The notes: generated from the letters alone by a model not told the origin. DNA of 64,000 nucleotides from Dehalococcoidia bacterium (GCA_021295965.1 JAGWBI010000004.1:1-64000); one strand, 5' to 3'. Shown: positions 1-9,486, numbered from the stretch's first letter. Translations and numbers: made by a program.

Positions 1-200
1 AGATGGTCAACGCCGCGTATCCGGTTCTCCAACGCCGTGACTTGGGGAAGCAGGGTAACCGTCACGTGAGAGAACTGATTGATGGGACACGTGACCAAAA
101 AGTCAACGTCACCGATCATGCCCTGCACGAGTTCGCCACAGGTGCCAGGAGCAGATGCGGAGGCCGTGCCGATCAATTCGCTCAACGAGTTCACCCGCAC
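1..200 (-). CDS. PduX-like L-threonine kinase (GHMP kinase), N-terminal part, runs off the window
   Basis: Only about the first 65 codons are inside the window. The frame reads a short Ala/Ser-rich start followed by APGTCGELVQG and then DVDFLVTCPIN. This is the signature of the PduX/L-threonine kinase branch of the GHMP kinases, which makes L-threonine phosphate for the aminopropanol arm of cobamides. The frame is the same as that of cobU and opens directly after the cobU stop (212-210). The start must therefore be one of two GTG codons, at 200 or 194; no ATG is available. The position directly after cobQ and cobU on the same strand fits a nucleotide-loop assembly operon. Family assignment is good; substrate is inferred from the family and context. 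Confidence 0.75.
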   Translation of the reverse strand, partial: MRVNSLSELIGTASASAPGTCGELVQGMIGDVDFLVTCPINQFSHVTVTLLPQVTALENRIRGVDH

Positions 201-209
201 CCCGACGGA

Positions 210-779
210 TCACGTTCCCGCGGAGACGGGCTTGATAAGCACCGGGATACCGGCCACCACCAGCGTCACGGAATCCGCTTCGGCCGCCACCGCCTGATTC
301 ACCGTCCCCAATAAATCCTGAAACTGCCGGCCCAGCGCCGAAGTGGCGACCAGGGACTGCCCGACCTCACTGCTTACCACGACGGCGTCGGATTTGATTT
401 CACGCACGAATGTCACGAAGCGACGCACCGCCCCGACCGTCCGCGCCGTCAGCTCGGTGGCCGCGGTGCCTTCGTGTTCAATGAGCAGGTTGGTCACCCA
501 TCCATCCAACGAATCCAACAACAATACGGACCGGTCGCCGGCGCTGCCGCGCGATTTCTGCAGGCCACCCACCGGGTTGAGCGGTACCTCAAGGGTTTCC
601 CATTGGTCGGGGCGCCGTTCTTGATGCAGCCGGATGCGCTCCGCCATTGCCGAATCAGTTGCTACGCCCGTGGCCAGGTAGGTCACGCCGCGACTGCCGG
701 CCAATTCCCCCACCAGTTGTTCGGCATAAGCGCTCTTGCCCGACCGGATACCGCCCATAACGAAATGGATAACGCTCAT
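210..779 (-). CDS. cobU: Adenosylcobinamide kinase / guanylyltransferase (CobU)
   Basis: This 189-residue protein matches the usual length of CobU, which phosphorylates adenosylcobinamide and then transfers GMP to it in the late cobamide pathway. Near the N-terminus is the P-loop GGIRSGKSAYAE, followed by DSLDGWVTNLL and a C-terminal half rich in V/A/S typical of the RecA-like fold. The frame opens further upstream, but the start at MSVIHF is chosen because its ATG overlaps the cobQ stop codon in an ATGA arrangement, implying translational coupling. The PduX-like gene begins about 10 nt after its stop. Acts in the cytoplasm. Confidence 0.92.
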   Translation of the reverse strand: MSVIHFVMGGIRSGKSAYAEQLVGELAGSRGVTYLATGVATDSAMAERIRLHQERRPDQWETLEVPLNPVGGLQKSRGSAGDRSVLLLDSLDGWVTNLLIEHEGTAATELTARTVGAVRRFVTFVREIKSDAVVVSSEVGQSLVATSALGRQFQDLLGTVNQAVAAEADSVTLVVAGIPVLIKPVSAGT

Positions 780-2359
780 GGATCCGGCGTCATCCCGATC
801 ATATCGTAAACCAGCTCCATGCGAAGGCTGGACCGGACCCAATCGGCCAACCGGTCGTACTCCCGATCGCGGGCGACGTCCACGCCCTCGGGCAAAGTCA
901 CTCCTTTCCTGCGGGCCAACTCGTGCAAGAGGGCGCGCCGGACGCCGGCGTTGTGAAACAAGCCGTGGATGTACGTGCCCAGGACCCGCCCGCTGGCTTC
1001 CAGGGCTCCGTCCAGCGCGGTTTCGGGAGTTACGGCGGCGTCAGCGCGGTCGAACACCGTGAAGGGAGGGACGATGCCCTCCCCGACGGTGCGCCCCATG
1101 TGTATCTCGTAGCCGACCACCGTTTCACCGGCTGCGCCACACAGCAGGCCGCCGGGAGCGGCAGCCTCGTCCCGCACGGTGGCTTGAACGCGGTGGGTTT
1201 CCTTGGTTCCCGCAAAGGTGGTCACCAAGGGGAGCAACCCAAGCCCGTCCGCCGCGCCGATGGTTGACTCGATGCGATCCGGGTCCAACAGCGTCCGGCC
1301 CAGCATCTGGTAGCCGCCACAGATCCCGATGATGGCCGCGCCACGGGCGAATGCCGTTGTTACGGCATCGGACAACCCTTGCCGTTCCATCCACATCAGG
1401 TCGGGAATGGTGGTCTTGCTGCCGGGAAGTATTACCAGGTCGGGATCTCCCAGTCGGTCTCCGTGCTGCACATAGCGAAGACTTATGCCCGGTTCGCGGG
1501 CCAACGGGTCGAAGTCGTCAAAGTTGGAGATGTGCGGCACCTGCACCACCGCAACATCCAGTACATCCGGCGCGGAGGAATGAGGAGGAGTAATGTCCAG
1601 AGCCACCGAGTCCTCTTCGGGAATGTGGATGTCACGGAAGTGATGCACCACTCCTACCACCGGCTTCCCGGTGTAATCCTCCAACCACGTCAGTCCATCG
1701 TTAAGCAGGGTCACGTCCCCTCGGAATTTGTTGATGAGCAGACCCTTTACGGCGTCCCGTTCCGCTTCGTCAAGCAGTTGCAGCGTTCCGACCAGCGAAG
1801 CGAACACGCCGCCCCGGTCGATATCTCCGCACAGGAGCACCGGCGCGCCCGAGTATAGCGCGACGCGCATGTTGACGATCTCGGTGGCTTTCAGGTTGAT
1901 TTCCGCTGGGCTTCCCGCGCCTTCGATAACCACCACGTCGTATTCGCTGCGCAGTGTATCGAGGGATTTCGTTACCGAAGTCCAGAGGGTGGACTTGAGG
2001 TCGAAATAATCCCGGGCGCGGGCGGAGGTGAGCGGCCTACCCATGAGGACCACCTGGGCGTGGCTGTCCGCTTCCGGCTTCAGCAGCACCGGATTCATCT
2101 CCACGCGGGCGTCCACCCCGGCCGCTTCCGCCTGAACCGCTTGGGCGCGGCCGATCTCCCCGCCGTCCGGGGTGACGTAGGAATTGTTCGACATATTCTG
2201 CGCCTTGAATGGCGCGACGCGCAGGCCGTCCTGTCGCAGCATCCGGCACAAAGCCGAGACCAGCACACTCTTGCCCACATGGGACGCCGTACCCTGTACC
2301 ATCAGCACCCGGCCGGCCGGAGCGCGTTCTCCGTTTTCGTTGATTATCTCCCTGATCAC
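776..2359 (-). CDS. cobQ: Cobyric acid synthase (CobQ)
   Basis: This 527-residue protein is a full-length glutamine-dependent cobyric acid synthase, which amidates side chains b, d, e and g of adenosylcobyrinic diamide. The N-terminal synthetase domain starts with VMVQGTASHVGKS-type dethiobiotin-synthetase P-loop sequence and contains APFKAQNMSNNS. The C-terminal class I glutaminase domain has the nucleophile region GICGGYQMLG and a late HGLFHN histidine. It is the first gene of the minus-strand cluster cobQ-cobU-pduX-like. No cobalamin riboswitch core was recognised in the roughly 165-200 bases upstream, so regulation is not evident. Confidence 0.95.
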   Translation of the reverse strand: MIREIINENGERAPAGRVLMVQGTASHVGKSVLVSALCRMLRQDGLRVAPFKAQNMSNNSYVTPDGGEIGRAQAVQAEAAGVDARVEMNPVLLKPEADSHAQVVLMGRPLTSARARDYFDLKSTLWTSVTKSLDTLRSEYDVVVIEGAGSPAEINLKATEIVNMRVALYSGAPVLLCGDIDRGGVFASLVGTLQLLDEAERDAVKGLLINKFRGDVTLLNDGLTWLEDYTGKPVVGVVHHFRDIHIPEEDSVALDITPPHSSAPDVLDVAVVQVPHISNFDDFDPLAREPGISLRYVQHGDRLGDPDLVILPGSKTTIPDLMWMERQGLSDAVTTAFARGAAIIGICGGYQMLGRTLLDPDRIESTIGAADGLGLLPLVTTFAGTKETHRVQATVRDEAAAPGGLLCGAAGETVVGYEIHMGRTVGEGIVPPFTVFDRADAAVTPETALDGALEASGRVLGTYIHGLFHNAGVRRALLHELARRKGVTLPEGVDVARDREYDRLADWVRSSLRMELVYDMIGMTPDP

Positions 2360-2524
2360 GCTGGTCCCCCGGCCTCAAAAAATCGATTCTCTCCAGACAT
2401 TAAACCACAAATGAACTCCTGCAACTGCGCCTGGCGTCTCGTAAAGATTTTCCGTCTGCGGCGGCGAAAACCAAATCGCCAGGGCAACGGCCTTGGAGGT
2501 GAGGGGACGGCGGTTTGATGGCGA

Positions 2525-2553
2525 TTGATAATTGGGTTAGGGGATGCTACCGT
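2525..2553 (+). promoter_or_regulatory. Promoter of the PD40 lipoprotein gene, leaderless
   Basis: A TTGATA -35 box (2525-2530) is followed after 17 bp by TACCGT (2548-2553) with an upstream TGC extension. Only 7 bases separate the -10 from ATG 2561, so transcription should begin at or next to the start codon. This argues for ATG 2561 over the TTG at 2525. Confidence 0.55.
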
Positions 2554-2560
2554 TACGCCA

Positions 2561-3970
2561 ATGCACACGCTGGAAACACCGTCGCCGGTAAAACAGCCGG
2601 CAAGGTGCGCACTGATCGCCGCCCAACTCCGGGATCTGATGCTCCTCGTTTTGGCTGCGGCATTGTGGGTGCCGGTGGCGTGCGGGCCGAATCCAACCGA
2701 ACTTCCGGGAACCGCTTCAACCATGCCTGTCAACCGCATCGCCTACATCGATTCCGACGGCCAACTGTTGACTGTCAATCCCGACGGCACGGACCGTCGT
2801 CTGTTGACATCGGGCACGGCGGCCCGGTCCCCAGGCATCTTGGCGCAACCCCAGCGCCGAGATCGGATTTACAGTTGGCCGGTGTGGTCACCTGACGGTG
2901 AACGGATTGCGGTGTCGTTGATTACGGGCAGCTCTCCAAGCGACGCGGAAATCAGCGTGCTGTCGCTGGAAGCTTCAACCGGTTTGGGCGGGGCGGTGTT
3001 CGTTAACGATGCTCCCTTGACCATCGCAGACGGCACACCACATTATGTCCAGTGGTCTCCAGACGGCAGACGGTTGGGCGTCACTGCGGCAACGCCGGAA
3101 GGATTGACGCTGTTTGTAGTAGATGCGATACCGGCGACCGGCGCTGCGGCGCCCGCTGAACCGCTGCCGGTTCAGCGGGGCGCTCCGTTGTACTTCGACT
3201 GGTCGCCGGATGGCACCGCATTGGCGGTCCACAGTGGCGAGGACGTGTCGGTTCTGCGCCTGGATGATGCGGCTGGTCAATTGACCGTGCAGGCGGTGAG
3301 TAACTCGCGGTCTTTCCGAACCCCGGCATGGTCGCCCGACGGGTCGCGATTGGTTTGGTCTGCCCCGGGCGGGGACAGCGAAGCCGTTTGGATAGGCCGA
3401 CCTGGTGAACCAGATTACGCTCCATTGCGTTTGGCCGAAGTGGAGGGTACGTGTGCGTTCTTGTGGTCCAGCGACGGTCAAACCATAGCCGTCGCCGACC
3501 GGCAGGTGGAGGGCGCGCCCGCCTATCGGCGGCTGCGAGTGGTGTCTGTTGATGGCAGCGGAGAGCGTGTCGTCAGGGAAGACGACTGGGTGTTGGGCTT
3601 TTTTTGGGAACCCCACGGGACCAAGCTGGCCTGGGTGGCGCTCAACGAGGAAGACCGGACAATGGAGTGGCGTCTCGCCGACGGTAGTTCGATCCATGGG
3701 GATAGCGGTGAGGCCGTAGGGGGGCTGCGCTTTTCGCCCAGCGGCGAGACCTTTTTGATGTTGGCCTTTTTCGATCAATATTCCCGGAGCCATTCGCCTT
3801 GGGCGCCTGACGGATCAGCGCTGGTGGTATCCGGGACGCAACAATACCTGTCCGAGCGGCGAAACGGCAGCGGCGCGGGCGGCGCCCGGGTGTACGTTAC
3901 CGAGACGGCAGGCGGCGGTGGCCTGAGCGACATAGCGGGCGGTGGAATCGCGGTTTGGTCCACTCGCTGA
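2561..3970 (+). CDS. WD40-like (PD40/TolB-type) beta-propeller lipoprotein
   Basis: The 469-residue product has a hydrophobic N-terminal segment (LMLLVLAAALW) ending in VACG, a plausible though non-ideal lipobox, so it is probably exported and lipid-anchored. The body contains repeated blades of the form W-SPDG (for example WSPDGERIAV, WSPDGRRLGV, DWSPDGTALAV, AWSPDGSRLVW), the hallmark of PD40 repeats found in TolB and other surface propellers. Function is unknown; such proteins usually bind peptides or polymers. The start is set by the promoter 7 nt upstream. The next lipoprotein gene overlaps its 3' end by 16 bases, suggesting co-expression. Confidence 0.8.
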   Translation: MHTLETPSPVKQPARCALIAAQLRDLMLLVLAAALWVPVACGPNPTELPGTASTMPVNRIAYIDSDGQLLTVNPDGTDRRLLTSGTAARSPGILAQPQRRDRIYSWPVWSPDGERIAVSLITGSSPSDAEISVLSLEASTGLGGAVFVNDAPLTIADGTPHYVQWSPDGRRLGVTAATPEGLTLFVVDAIPATGAAAPAEPLPVQRGAPLYFDWSPDGTALAVHSGEDVSVLRLDDAAGQLTVQAVSNSRSFRTPAWSPDGSRLVWSAPGGDSEAVWIGRPGEPDYAPLRLAEVEGTCAFLWSSDGQTIAVADRQVEGAPAYRRLRVVSVDGSGERVVREDDWVLGFFWEPHGTKLAWVALNEEDRTMEWRLADGSSIHGDSGEAVGGLRFSPSGETFLMLAFFDQYSRSHSPWAPDGSALVVSGTQQYLSERRNGSGAGGARVYVTETAGGGGLSDIAGGGIAVWSTR

Positions 3971-4728
3971 CGACGTTGCCAACCGCGCTGGTTCTAATCG
4001 CGCTCCTGACGCTGGCGACTGCTTGCGCCACTCAGGATACCCCGGAACCGACGGCCACTCCCAACATTGACCCGGCGGCGTTGTTGGCCGAAACTGCGGC
4101 AAACGTGAAGGCCACGCGATCCGCAATGTTCAGTGTGACCCACGAAACCGGCAGCATATTCATACGCCCATTCAGTGCCAAGATCACCGAAGTGACCGGC
4201 AGTTGGGACGCCGACAAGGGCGCAGACTTTACGGCAGACGCCTATCTGGTGCCGAACCCCGAAACCGAACCGACGTCGGGAACATATATTCAGATGCAGG
4301 TCGTGATTACTCGGGAGGGTTACTACGCTGCTGACCCTTTGTCCGGTGCATGGATCAAACAGTCGCCCACTCTGTCGCCGATACCGGTGGACCGACTGGC
4401 TGAGATTATGGCCGAAGTCGTGGCGGAGACTGGAAACCCGGTCCTCATGGGTCAAGAGGTTGTGGCTGACACCAATGCGTACAAGATTTCGGGAACGGCG
4501 CCGGCCTCGGTGATGAATTGGTTGCCCATCACCGCCCAGGAAGGGCAAATCTTGCAGGTCGAGATATGGACGGGCGTCGAAGAGAGAATGCTGCGGCGAT
4601 TGCGCGCCACCGGCCCGGTAGGTCAGTTCGATCGGCCTGACACCGTGCGCAGCATCACCCTCACGGATATTAACGAACCCGTTGAGATCGAGCCACCCGA
4701 CAACTTTGTTGACCTGACCGGCGGGTAG
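3955..4728 (+). CDS. LppX/LprAFG-like lipoprotein
   Basis: The 257-residue product begins with a signal peptide (LVLIALLTLATACAT) whose ATAC site looks like a lipobox, followed by a Pro/Thr linker. The mature part resembles the LppX_LprAFG family (Pfam PF07161), a lipid-binding fold known from mycobacteria and also common in Chloroflexota: LLAETAANVKATRSAMFSV at the N-terminus and VEIWTGVEERMLRRL near the end. Family members carry lipids or lipoglycans across the envelope; here that role is inferred. The start is a TTG inside the end of the preceding propeller gene, so the exact N-terminus is uncertain. Confidence 0.7.
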   Translation: MVHSLTTLPTALVLIALLTLATACATQDTPEPTATPNIDPAALLAETAANVKATRSAMFSVTHETGSIFIRPFSAKITEVTGSWDADKGADFTADAYLVPNPETEPTSGTYIQMQVVITREGYYAADPLSGAWIKQSPTLSPIPVDRLAEIMAEVVAETGNPVLMGQEVVADTNAYKISGTAPASVMNWLPITAQEGQILQVEIWTGVEERMLRRLRATGPVGQFDRPDTVRSITLTDINEPVEIEPPDNFVDLTGG

Positions 4729-4756
4729 GCGGACCTCCGCCAAGCCGGGCCGCCTC

Positions 4757-6307
4757 ATGCATCCTGTCCTGGCACCACGAAGGTTTCCCCGTTGGCTGAT
4801 GGTGGGCGCCATCGCTTCAGGAACCTTCATCACCGCGCTGGACCAAACGGTGGTTGTCACCGCTTTACCGGCGGTGATGGCTGACCTCAAGATACCCATT
4901 TTTCGCCTGGAAACGGTAATCTGGATTGTCACGGCTTACCTGTTGGGGTACACCGTCGCTATGCCGTTGCTGGGCAGGTTAGCCGACGTCTATGGTTACC
5001 GCCTGCTGTATCACGTCTCGCTGGGTGTCTTCATGGTGGGAACGACCTTGGTGGCCTTGTCCGGTCAGTGGGATTGGCTGAACGGCGTCATGGACCCGCT
5101 CCACCAGATAGTCGCCGCCAGGGTGATCCAGGCCATTGGCGGAGGCGGGACGGTTCCCATCAGTCTGGCCATCGCCGCGGCGCTGGTTTCCCCACAACAA
5201 CGGGGTCTGGCTTTGGGAGTAGTCGCCGGAGCCGCCGAAGCCGGCAGTATGCTCGGCCCGGCCTACGGGGGAGCGGTGATCGAGTTCTGGGGGTGGAGGG
5301 CAATTTTCTGGCTGAACATACCGCAGGCCGCGTTGATCGGCGCCGCGTTGTTGTTCCTGTCGGAGCGGCGGATCGAAGGCTCCAGGATGGACTACCGGGG
5401 CGCGATGGCGTTGACGGCGGCATTGGCCCTGCTCAGCCTGGCCGTCGCCCACGAGGGTTTGTTCCGGCTCTCGTCCGCTACGCCCTGGTGGCTGCTGGCC
5501 GGATGCCTGCTGTCAGTTGGGGCGCTCATCGCTCTCCACCGGCGGACGGCCCAACCGCTGTTGGCCAGCGCGCTGTTTCGAGCGGGCGCCTTTTTGACGG
5601 CAAACATCTCTCAGCTGTTGGTGGGTGTGTCGCTGATTATTGCCATGGCGACCACCGTAATCATGGCGAACACGGTGATGGACGTGCCACAACGCCCGGT
5701 GGACTCCTTCACCGCCGCTCTGTGGTTGCTCCGCATGACCGCGACTATTCCGATCTGCGCGGTCTTGGGAGGGTTTTTGCTGCGCTGGGTGGACGCCCGC
5801 TGGATCGCGTTGCCGGGCCTCATCCTGATTGCGGTGGGCATGTTCCGCCTCAGCGGGTGGCCCATTGAGATTTCGGAACCGAGGCTTACCGGGGATATGG
5901 TGGTGGCCGGCGTCGGTTTCGGGCTGGTGATCGCGCCGCTGATGCACCGGGCGATTGCCGCCGCGCCGGACGGCTATCGCGCCGTCTCTGCGTCCATGAT
6001 CGTCGTGGCGCGTATGCTGGGGATGACGCTGGGAATGGCCGCGTTGTCGGCCTGGGGCGTAAACGAGATGCTGACTATCTTCGCGGAAACGCCATCACCG
6101 TTCACGACCCCCGGTTTGGATGCGGCGGCTCGAACCCGCGCTTACGCTGAGTACCAGCAGACCTTGCAAATGGCCAGCCTGGACCTGTTCCACGATTTTT
6201 ACCGCGCCGCGGGGATCATCGCGCTGCTCGCCGCGATCCCGGCGGCCCTCATGCGCCCCAGCCGGCAGGAACGGGTGGGGAACTCTGGCGACGGCGACGC
6301 CAATTGA
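4757..6307 (+). CDS. MFS multidrug-type transporter (DHA2-like, 14 TM)
   Basis: This 516-residue integral membrane protein has the length and pattern of DHA2 drug:proton antiporters. The first helix carries SGTFITALDQTVVVTALPAV, matching motif D1 (the LDxTVVNVALP type), and the first cytoplasmic loop carries GRLADVYGYR, the motif A region. A GAAEAGSMLGPAYGG segment corresponds to motif C, typical of antiporters. It lies between the two lipoproteins and an aldo/keto reductase on the same strand. Substrate cannot be deduced. An alternative start is Met at 4799, directly before the first helix. Confidence 0.85.
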   Translation: MHPVLAPRRFPRWLMVGAIASGTFITALDQTVVVTALPAVMADLKIPIFRLETVIWIVTAYLLGYTVAMPLLGRLADVYGYRLLYHVSLGVFMVGTTLVALSGQWDWLNGVMDPLHQIVAARVIQAIGGGGTVPISLAIAAALVSPQQRGLALGVVAGAAEAGSMLGPAYGGAVIEFWGWRAIFWLNIPQAALIGAALLFLSERRIEGSRMDYRGAMALTAALALLSLAVAHEGLFRLSSATPWWLLAGCLLSVGALIALHRRTAQPLLASALFRAGAFLTANISQLLVGVSLIIAMATTVIMANTVMDVPQRPVDSFTAALWLLRMTATIPICAVLGGFLLRWVDARWIALPGLILIAVGMFRLSGWPIEISEPRLTGDMVVAGVGFGLVIAPLMHRAIAAAPDGYRAVSASMIVVARMLGMTLGMAALSAWGVNEMLTIFAETPSPFTTPGLDAAARTRAYAEYQQTLQMASLDLFHDFYRAAGIIALLAAIPAALMRPSRQERVGNSGDGDAN

Positions 6308-6332
6308 ACGGACAAACGGGAGAATGGATTTC

Positions 6333-7157
6333 ATGCAATACCAAGAGTTGGGCAAGACCGGAGTCCTGGTTCCGGAAATTGGTCTCGGGACCTGGCGGTA
6401 CACAGGAGGTCCCGAGCCTTTGCGACGCGGAATTGAACTGGGCGCCAACTTGATCGATACAGCGGAAATGTACCGGACGGAAGATGCAGTGGGCGAGGCC
6501 ATCGTCGGTATCAGGGACGAAGTATTGGTCGCGACCAAAGTGCTGGGCAGCAACCTGCGCTATGACGACCTGCTTCGCGCCGCCGATCGGAGCCTGAAAC
6601 TCCTCCGCGTGGACAAAATCGACCTGTATCAAATCCATTGGCCCAACCCGCGAATTCCCATCGCGGAAACTATGCGCGCGATGGACCGACTGGTATCAGG
6701 CGGCTTGGTTGACCATGTGGGAGTGAGCAATTTTTCCGTGGGCGAAATGCAGGCTGCCCAAGCCGCGATGCCTAATGTGCCCATCGTATCCAATCAGATC
6801 CTGTACAACCTGCGCCGTCGCGGCGCCGAGCGGGATGTCATTCCCTATTGCCGCCGGCATGGCATCACGGTGATTGCTTATTCGCCCTTGCATGAAGGAG
6901 CTCTGACCGGCAGCGCCAGTGGGCGGCTGCGTCGCGCTTTGGGGATGAACCGGGGAAACGAAACGTTGGAGAAGGTGGCGCGGCAAACCGGCTATTCGGT
7001 CGCTCAGGTCGCGCTCAACTGGGTGTCGGACCAAGCCGGAATTATTGCCATCCCGAAATCAAACAGCGTGCAGCGCACCGAGGACAACTGTGCGGCCTCC
7101 GGCTGGCATTTGACGCCGGAGCAACGGCAGTCTTTGGATCAGGCTTTTCCGGTTTGA
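6333..7157 (+). CDS. Aldo/keto reductase
   Basis: The 274-residue TIM-barrel oxidoreductase uses NAD(P)H to reduce carbonyl substrates. Catalytic tetrad motifs are visible: LIDTAEMYRTED (Asp, Tyr), EVLVATKV (Lys), and the histidine in DLYQIHWP. The late segment IIAIPKSNSVQRTEDN is the cofactor phosphate-binding loop. ATG 6333 has a GGGAGA ribosome binding site with 9-base spacing; the in-frame ATG at 6324 lies only one base from it. The gene follows the MFS gene by 25 bases and is probably in its operon. Substrate unknown. Confidence 0.88.
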   Translation: MQYQELGKTGVLVPEIGLGTWRYTGGPEPLRRGIELGANLIDTAEMYRTEDAVGEAIVGIRDEVLVATKVLGSNLRYDDLLRAADRSLKLLRVDKIDLYQIHWPNPRIPIAETMRAMDRLVSGGLVDHVGVSNFSVGEMQAAQAAMPNVPIVSNQILYNLRRRGAERDVIPYCRRHGITVIAYSPLHEGALTGSASGRLRRALGMNRGNETLEKVARQTGYSVAQVALNWVSDQAGIIAIPKSNSVQRTEDNCAASGWHLTPEQRQSLDQAFPV

Positions 7158-7170
7158 TCCGGAGGGCGTC

Positions 7171-7818
7171 CTACAGACCGAAGCTGCCGACCACCCGCCA
7201 CTGCAAGTCGGGAGCCCATCGCCCATAGGACCAGTCGTCGCCGGCGGCGTCGGAGGCGAAGCGGGTTAGCGCCAGACGCCAGGCACGGGTGATCTGCGAC
7301 ACTTTCAGCTCGTCCGTGACCGCCCGCGCGAACTCCAGGGCACTGTCGAAAACCGAGTCGGACAGATTCGCGTGAGACAGCAGCGGCATTTGGGGTGGGA
7401 AATCCGGGCCGAACACGCGCCTCGGGCCACCTACTCCGTTGCTGCGCTCCAACAGGTCCGCGACCATTGACTGCAATCGGAAAAGGGATTCGTTCACCAC
7501 CTCGGGGGAAAAGTCCAGCCAGATATTTCCATCAGAATCCGATAGGCGGGTCGTGGTGATGCCGCGGTTGAATATTGGAAAGCGAGGGGACACCCGGCGG
7601 TAGCGGTCGGCCAGTTGCTCCAACTCCGCAGCCAGCAGCGTTTCGGCGTCCGGGTCTTCAGCGCCGTCGAAAGGGAAATAGTCCGACATGGGCAGATGAA
7701 CCATGTGCATTTCGGCGGCCCAACACGCGTACTGGCCGCAGATCAACTGCCGCGCCCGGTAGGCCCTGGCGGTAAAATCGGGATCCGTGAGCAGGCTCAC
7801 GCCGTACCGAATTGACAT
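7171..7818 (-). CDS. Possible 2H phosphoesterase-like protein (2'-5' RNA ligase fold)
   Basis: The 215-residue product is not recognised with confidence. Its layout resembles the 2H (LigT/2'-5' RNA ligase) fold: an N-terminal strand (IRYGVSLL), a helix, then a first H-x-x-x motif (HLPM), and about 115 residues later a second (HANL) followed by a strand and helix. Both motifs lack the usual Thr/Ser at the second position after His, so catalysis may be changed or absent. The start at ATG 7818 is preferred because the frame extension upstream is Pro/Arg-rich and overlaps the 3' end of the ProV gene. It lies 76 bases downstream of that gene on the same strand. Confidence 0.45.
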   Translation of the reverse strand: MSIRYGVSLLTDPDFTARAYRARQLICGQYACWAAEMHMVHLPMSDYFPFDGAEDPDAETLLAAELEQLADRYRRVSPRFPIFNRGITTTRLSDSDGNIWLDFSPEVVNESLFRLQSMVADLLERSNGVGGPRRVFGPDFPPQMPLLSHANLSDSVFDSALEFARAVTDELKVSQITRAWRLALTRFASDAAGDDWSYGRWAPDLQWRVVGSFGL

Positions 7819-7894
7819 CGTTCGTAATCCAGAGGGAGGAGCAGCAGCCGAAATGGGCGGCCTAGTGGGCGGTCGTCCGGCGGGTTCGCTGTGT

Positions 7895-9211
7895 TCAAGA
7901 CGCTGCGGCGTCTGCGGCAAGCGCCTCGTTGGCCGCCACGTTGGCCGCGTAATCCTGGTCGGCGTTGGAGGTTTCCGCAATCGCCTCTGCCAGCGCGCTG
8001 CGATGGACCTCTCCGATCAATATGTTCTGGGCGTCCGTGATCGGGATCGGGTAATCGCTGGTCATTGCCATTGGAATGAGTTGGTCAAAGGACGTGGTCG
8101 GCGCTACTGCCAGGTATTCGCGGTCCACGTAATCCCACGCTTCATCAAGCCGCTTAACGCCGGCCCGCAACGCTCGTTCGGCGTTGGCGATGGAAAGCAG
8201 ACCGATGTAGTGTTGCGCCATATCCACTACCCAAGCGGCGTCGCCGTCGCTGTCGCCAATGGTGTGCAGCGCAGCTCTGGGCCCCTGGTGGCCCATCACG
8301 GTGGCTTTGGGGTGCACCATGACCTTCGTCGCCGTCAGGATGGTCTCCAGGCGCACATCCTGCGTGAAATCGCCCACGTACTCGTCTTCGGGTCGCAGTA
8401 CGATGTCTTCGGGAGACCCGATCTGCGCGACTTTCCCGTCGTGCATGATGGCGATGCGGTCACCGAGCTTCAGAGCTTCGTTCAGGTCGTGGGTGATGAA
8501 AACGATGGTCTTGTGCAATTCCGTTTGCAGCCTCAGCAGCTCGTCCTGCATCTGCCGGCGGATCAATGGATCCAGACCGCTGAACGGTTCGTCCATCAGC
8601 AGGATGTCGGTGTCCACGGCCAGGGCGCGGGCCAGGCCGACCCGTTGCTGCATACCGCCGGAGAGTTGGCGCGGGTATGAATCTTCCCACCCGGCCAGGC
8701 CGACCAGGGCGAGCACCTCACGAGTTCGGGCGTCCCTTTCCGGTTTTTTCACGCCCTGGACTTCGAGACCCCATCCGGCGTTTTCAATCACGTTGCGGTG
8801 CGGCATGAGGCCGTAATGTTGGAACACCATCGCGATTTTGTTTCGTCGGAATTCGATCAACTCCTTGTCCGTCATCCCGGTAATTTCTTCCCCGGCGATA
8901 ACGATCTCGCCGGCGGTCGGTTCAATCAGACGGATCAGACAGCGCACCATGGTTGACTTGCCGCTACCGGACAGGCCCATGATGACGAAAGTTTCGCCCC
9001 GCGCGACGTCGAATGAAACGTCCTGGAGGCCGATAACGTTGCCAAATTCGCTTTGGAAGAACGTCTTGTCATGGTCAGCGTATTGGGGTTCCAGCACTCG
9101 CTCGGGATTTCTCCCAAAAACTTTCCAGACTGAATTCACCCGGATATACGGCTGACCGTCGTTCCCCTCCGGACCGCCGGCGGCGGCCGCAATCTTGTCA
9201 GCGGCGACCAT
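7895..9211 (-). CDS. proV: Glycine betaine/proline-type ABC transporter ATPase with CBS pair (ProV/OpuAA-like)
   Basis: The 438-residue protein has an ABC ATPase domain with Walker [10 protein letters not shown], the signature [15 protein letters not shown] and Walker [14 protein letters not shown]. The extended N-terminus and C-terminal region of about 130 residues resembling tandem CBS domains are the layout of ProV/OpuAA, whose CBS pair senses ionic strength. A GGAGGT site 7 bases before ATG 9211 fixes the start. No permease or substrate-binding gene flanks it, so its partners must be elsewhere or lost. A good promoter lies upstream. Confidence 0.88.
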   Translation of the reverse strand: MVAADKIAAAAGGPEGNDGQPYIRVNSVWKVFGRNPERVLEPQYADHDKTFFQSEFGNVIGLQDVSFDVARGETFVIMGLSGSGKSTMVRCLIRLIEPTAGEIVIAGEEITGMTDKELIEFRRNKIAMVFQHYGLMPHRNVIENAGWGLEVQGVKKPERDARTREVLALVGLAGWEDSYPRQLSGGMQQRVGLARALAVDTDILLMDEPFSGLDPLIRRQMQDELLRLQTELHKTIVFITHDLNEALKLGDRIAIMHDGKVAQIGSPEDIVLRPEDEYVGDFTQDVRLETILTATKVMVHPKATVMGHQGPRAALHTIGDSDGDAAWVVDMAQHYIGLLSIANAERALRAGVKRLDEAWDYVDREYLAVAPTTSFDQLIPMAMTSDYPIPITDAQNILIGEVHRSALAEAIAETSNADQDYAANVAANEALAADAAAS

Positions 9212-9267
9212 ATTTCGTACCTCCGGAGCAACGGATAGTGGCAATCCAACAGGTTCGCTAAAAAAGC

Positions 9268-9296
9268 ACCGTAGAGCCGCAGCGATGGTTTGTCAA
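9268..9296 (-). promoter_or_regulatory. Promoter of the proV-like gene
   Basis: On the minus strand, TTGACA (9296-9291) and TACGGT (9273-9268) are separated by 17 bp. The 5' leader to ATG 9211 would be about 50 nt. The element abuts the inserted repeat at 9309-9486. Confidence 0.6.
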
Positions 9297-9308
9297 CCCT
9301 GATGCACT

Positions 9309-9486
9309 CTCACGCGTACCCAGTTTGTTGGCATGAGCTACGGCGGGCCCATGGCACGGAGCTTTAACGCAAAGACGCAGAGACGCAAAGGGACAATTGG
9401 GCTTGCGAGGGGAGTGTCCAATGATGAACCTCGGGATCCTGTTGCGTGAGCAACATCAAGGTTTGATCAAACTGGGTACGCATGAG
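9309..9486. mobile_element. MITE-like element, copy 1 (TIRs plus 9-bp target duplication)
   Basis: The 178-bp element starts with CTCACGCGTACCCAGTTTG and ends with its near-perfect inverted copy (CAAACTGGGTACGCATGAG). It is flanked by the perfect 9-bp direct repeat TGATGCACT at 9300-9308 and 9487-9495, indicating transposition. No open frame of note. It is similar along its whole length to 25306-25492 and shares its ends with 40918-41064. The interior has short tandem units of the form CGCAAAGACGCAGAGACG. Confidence 0.85.

Noticed and set aside
2360..2560. Cobalamin riboswitch before cobQ
   Set aside because: The gap is a little over 150 bases and no B12-box or matching conserved core was found on the minus strand.
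3994..4932. 312-residue frame antisense to the LppX-like gene and start of the MFS gene
   Set aside because: Spans two real genes on the other strand, and shows no conserved motif.
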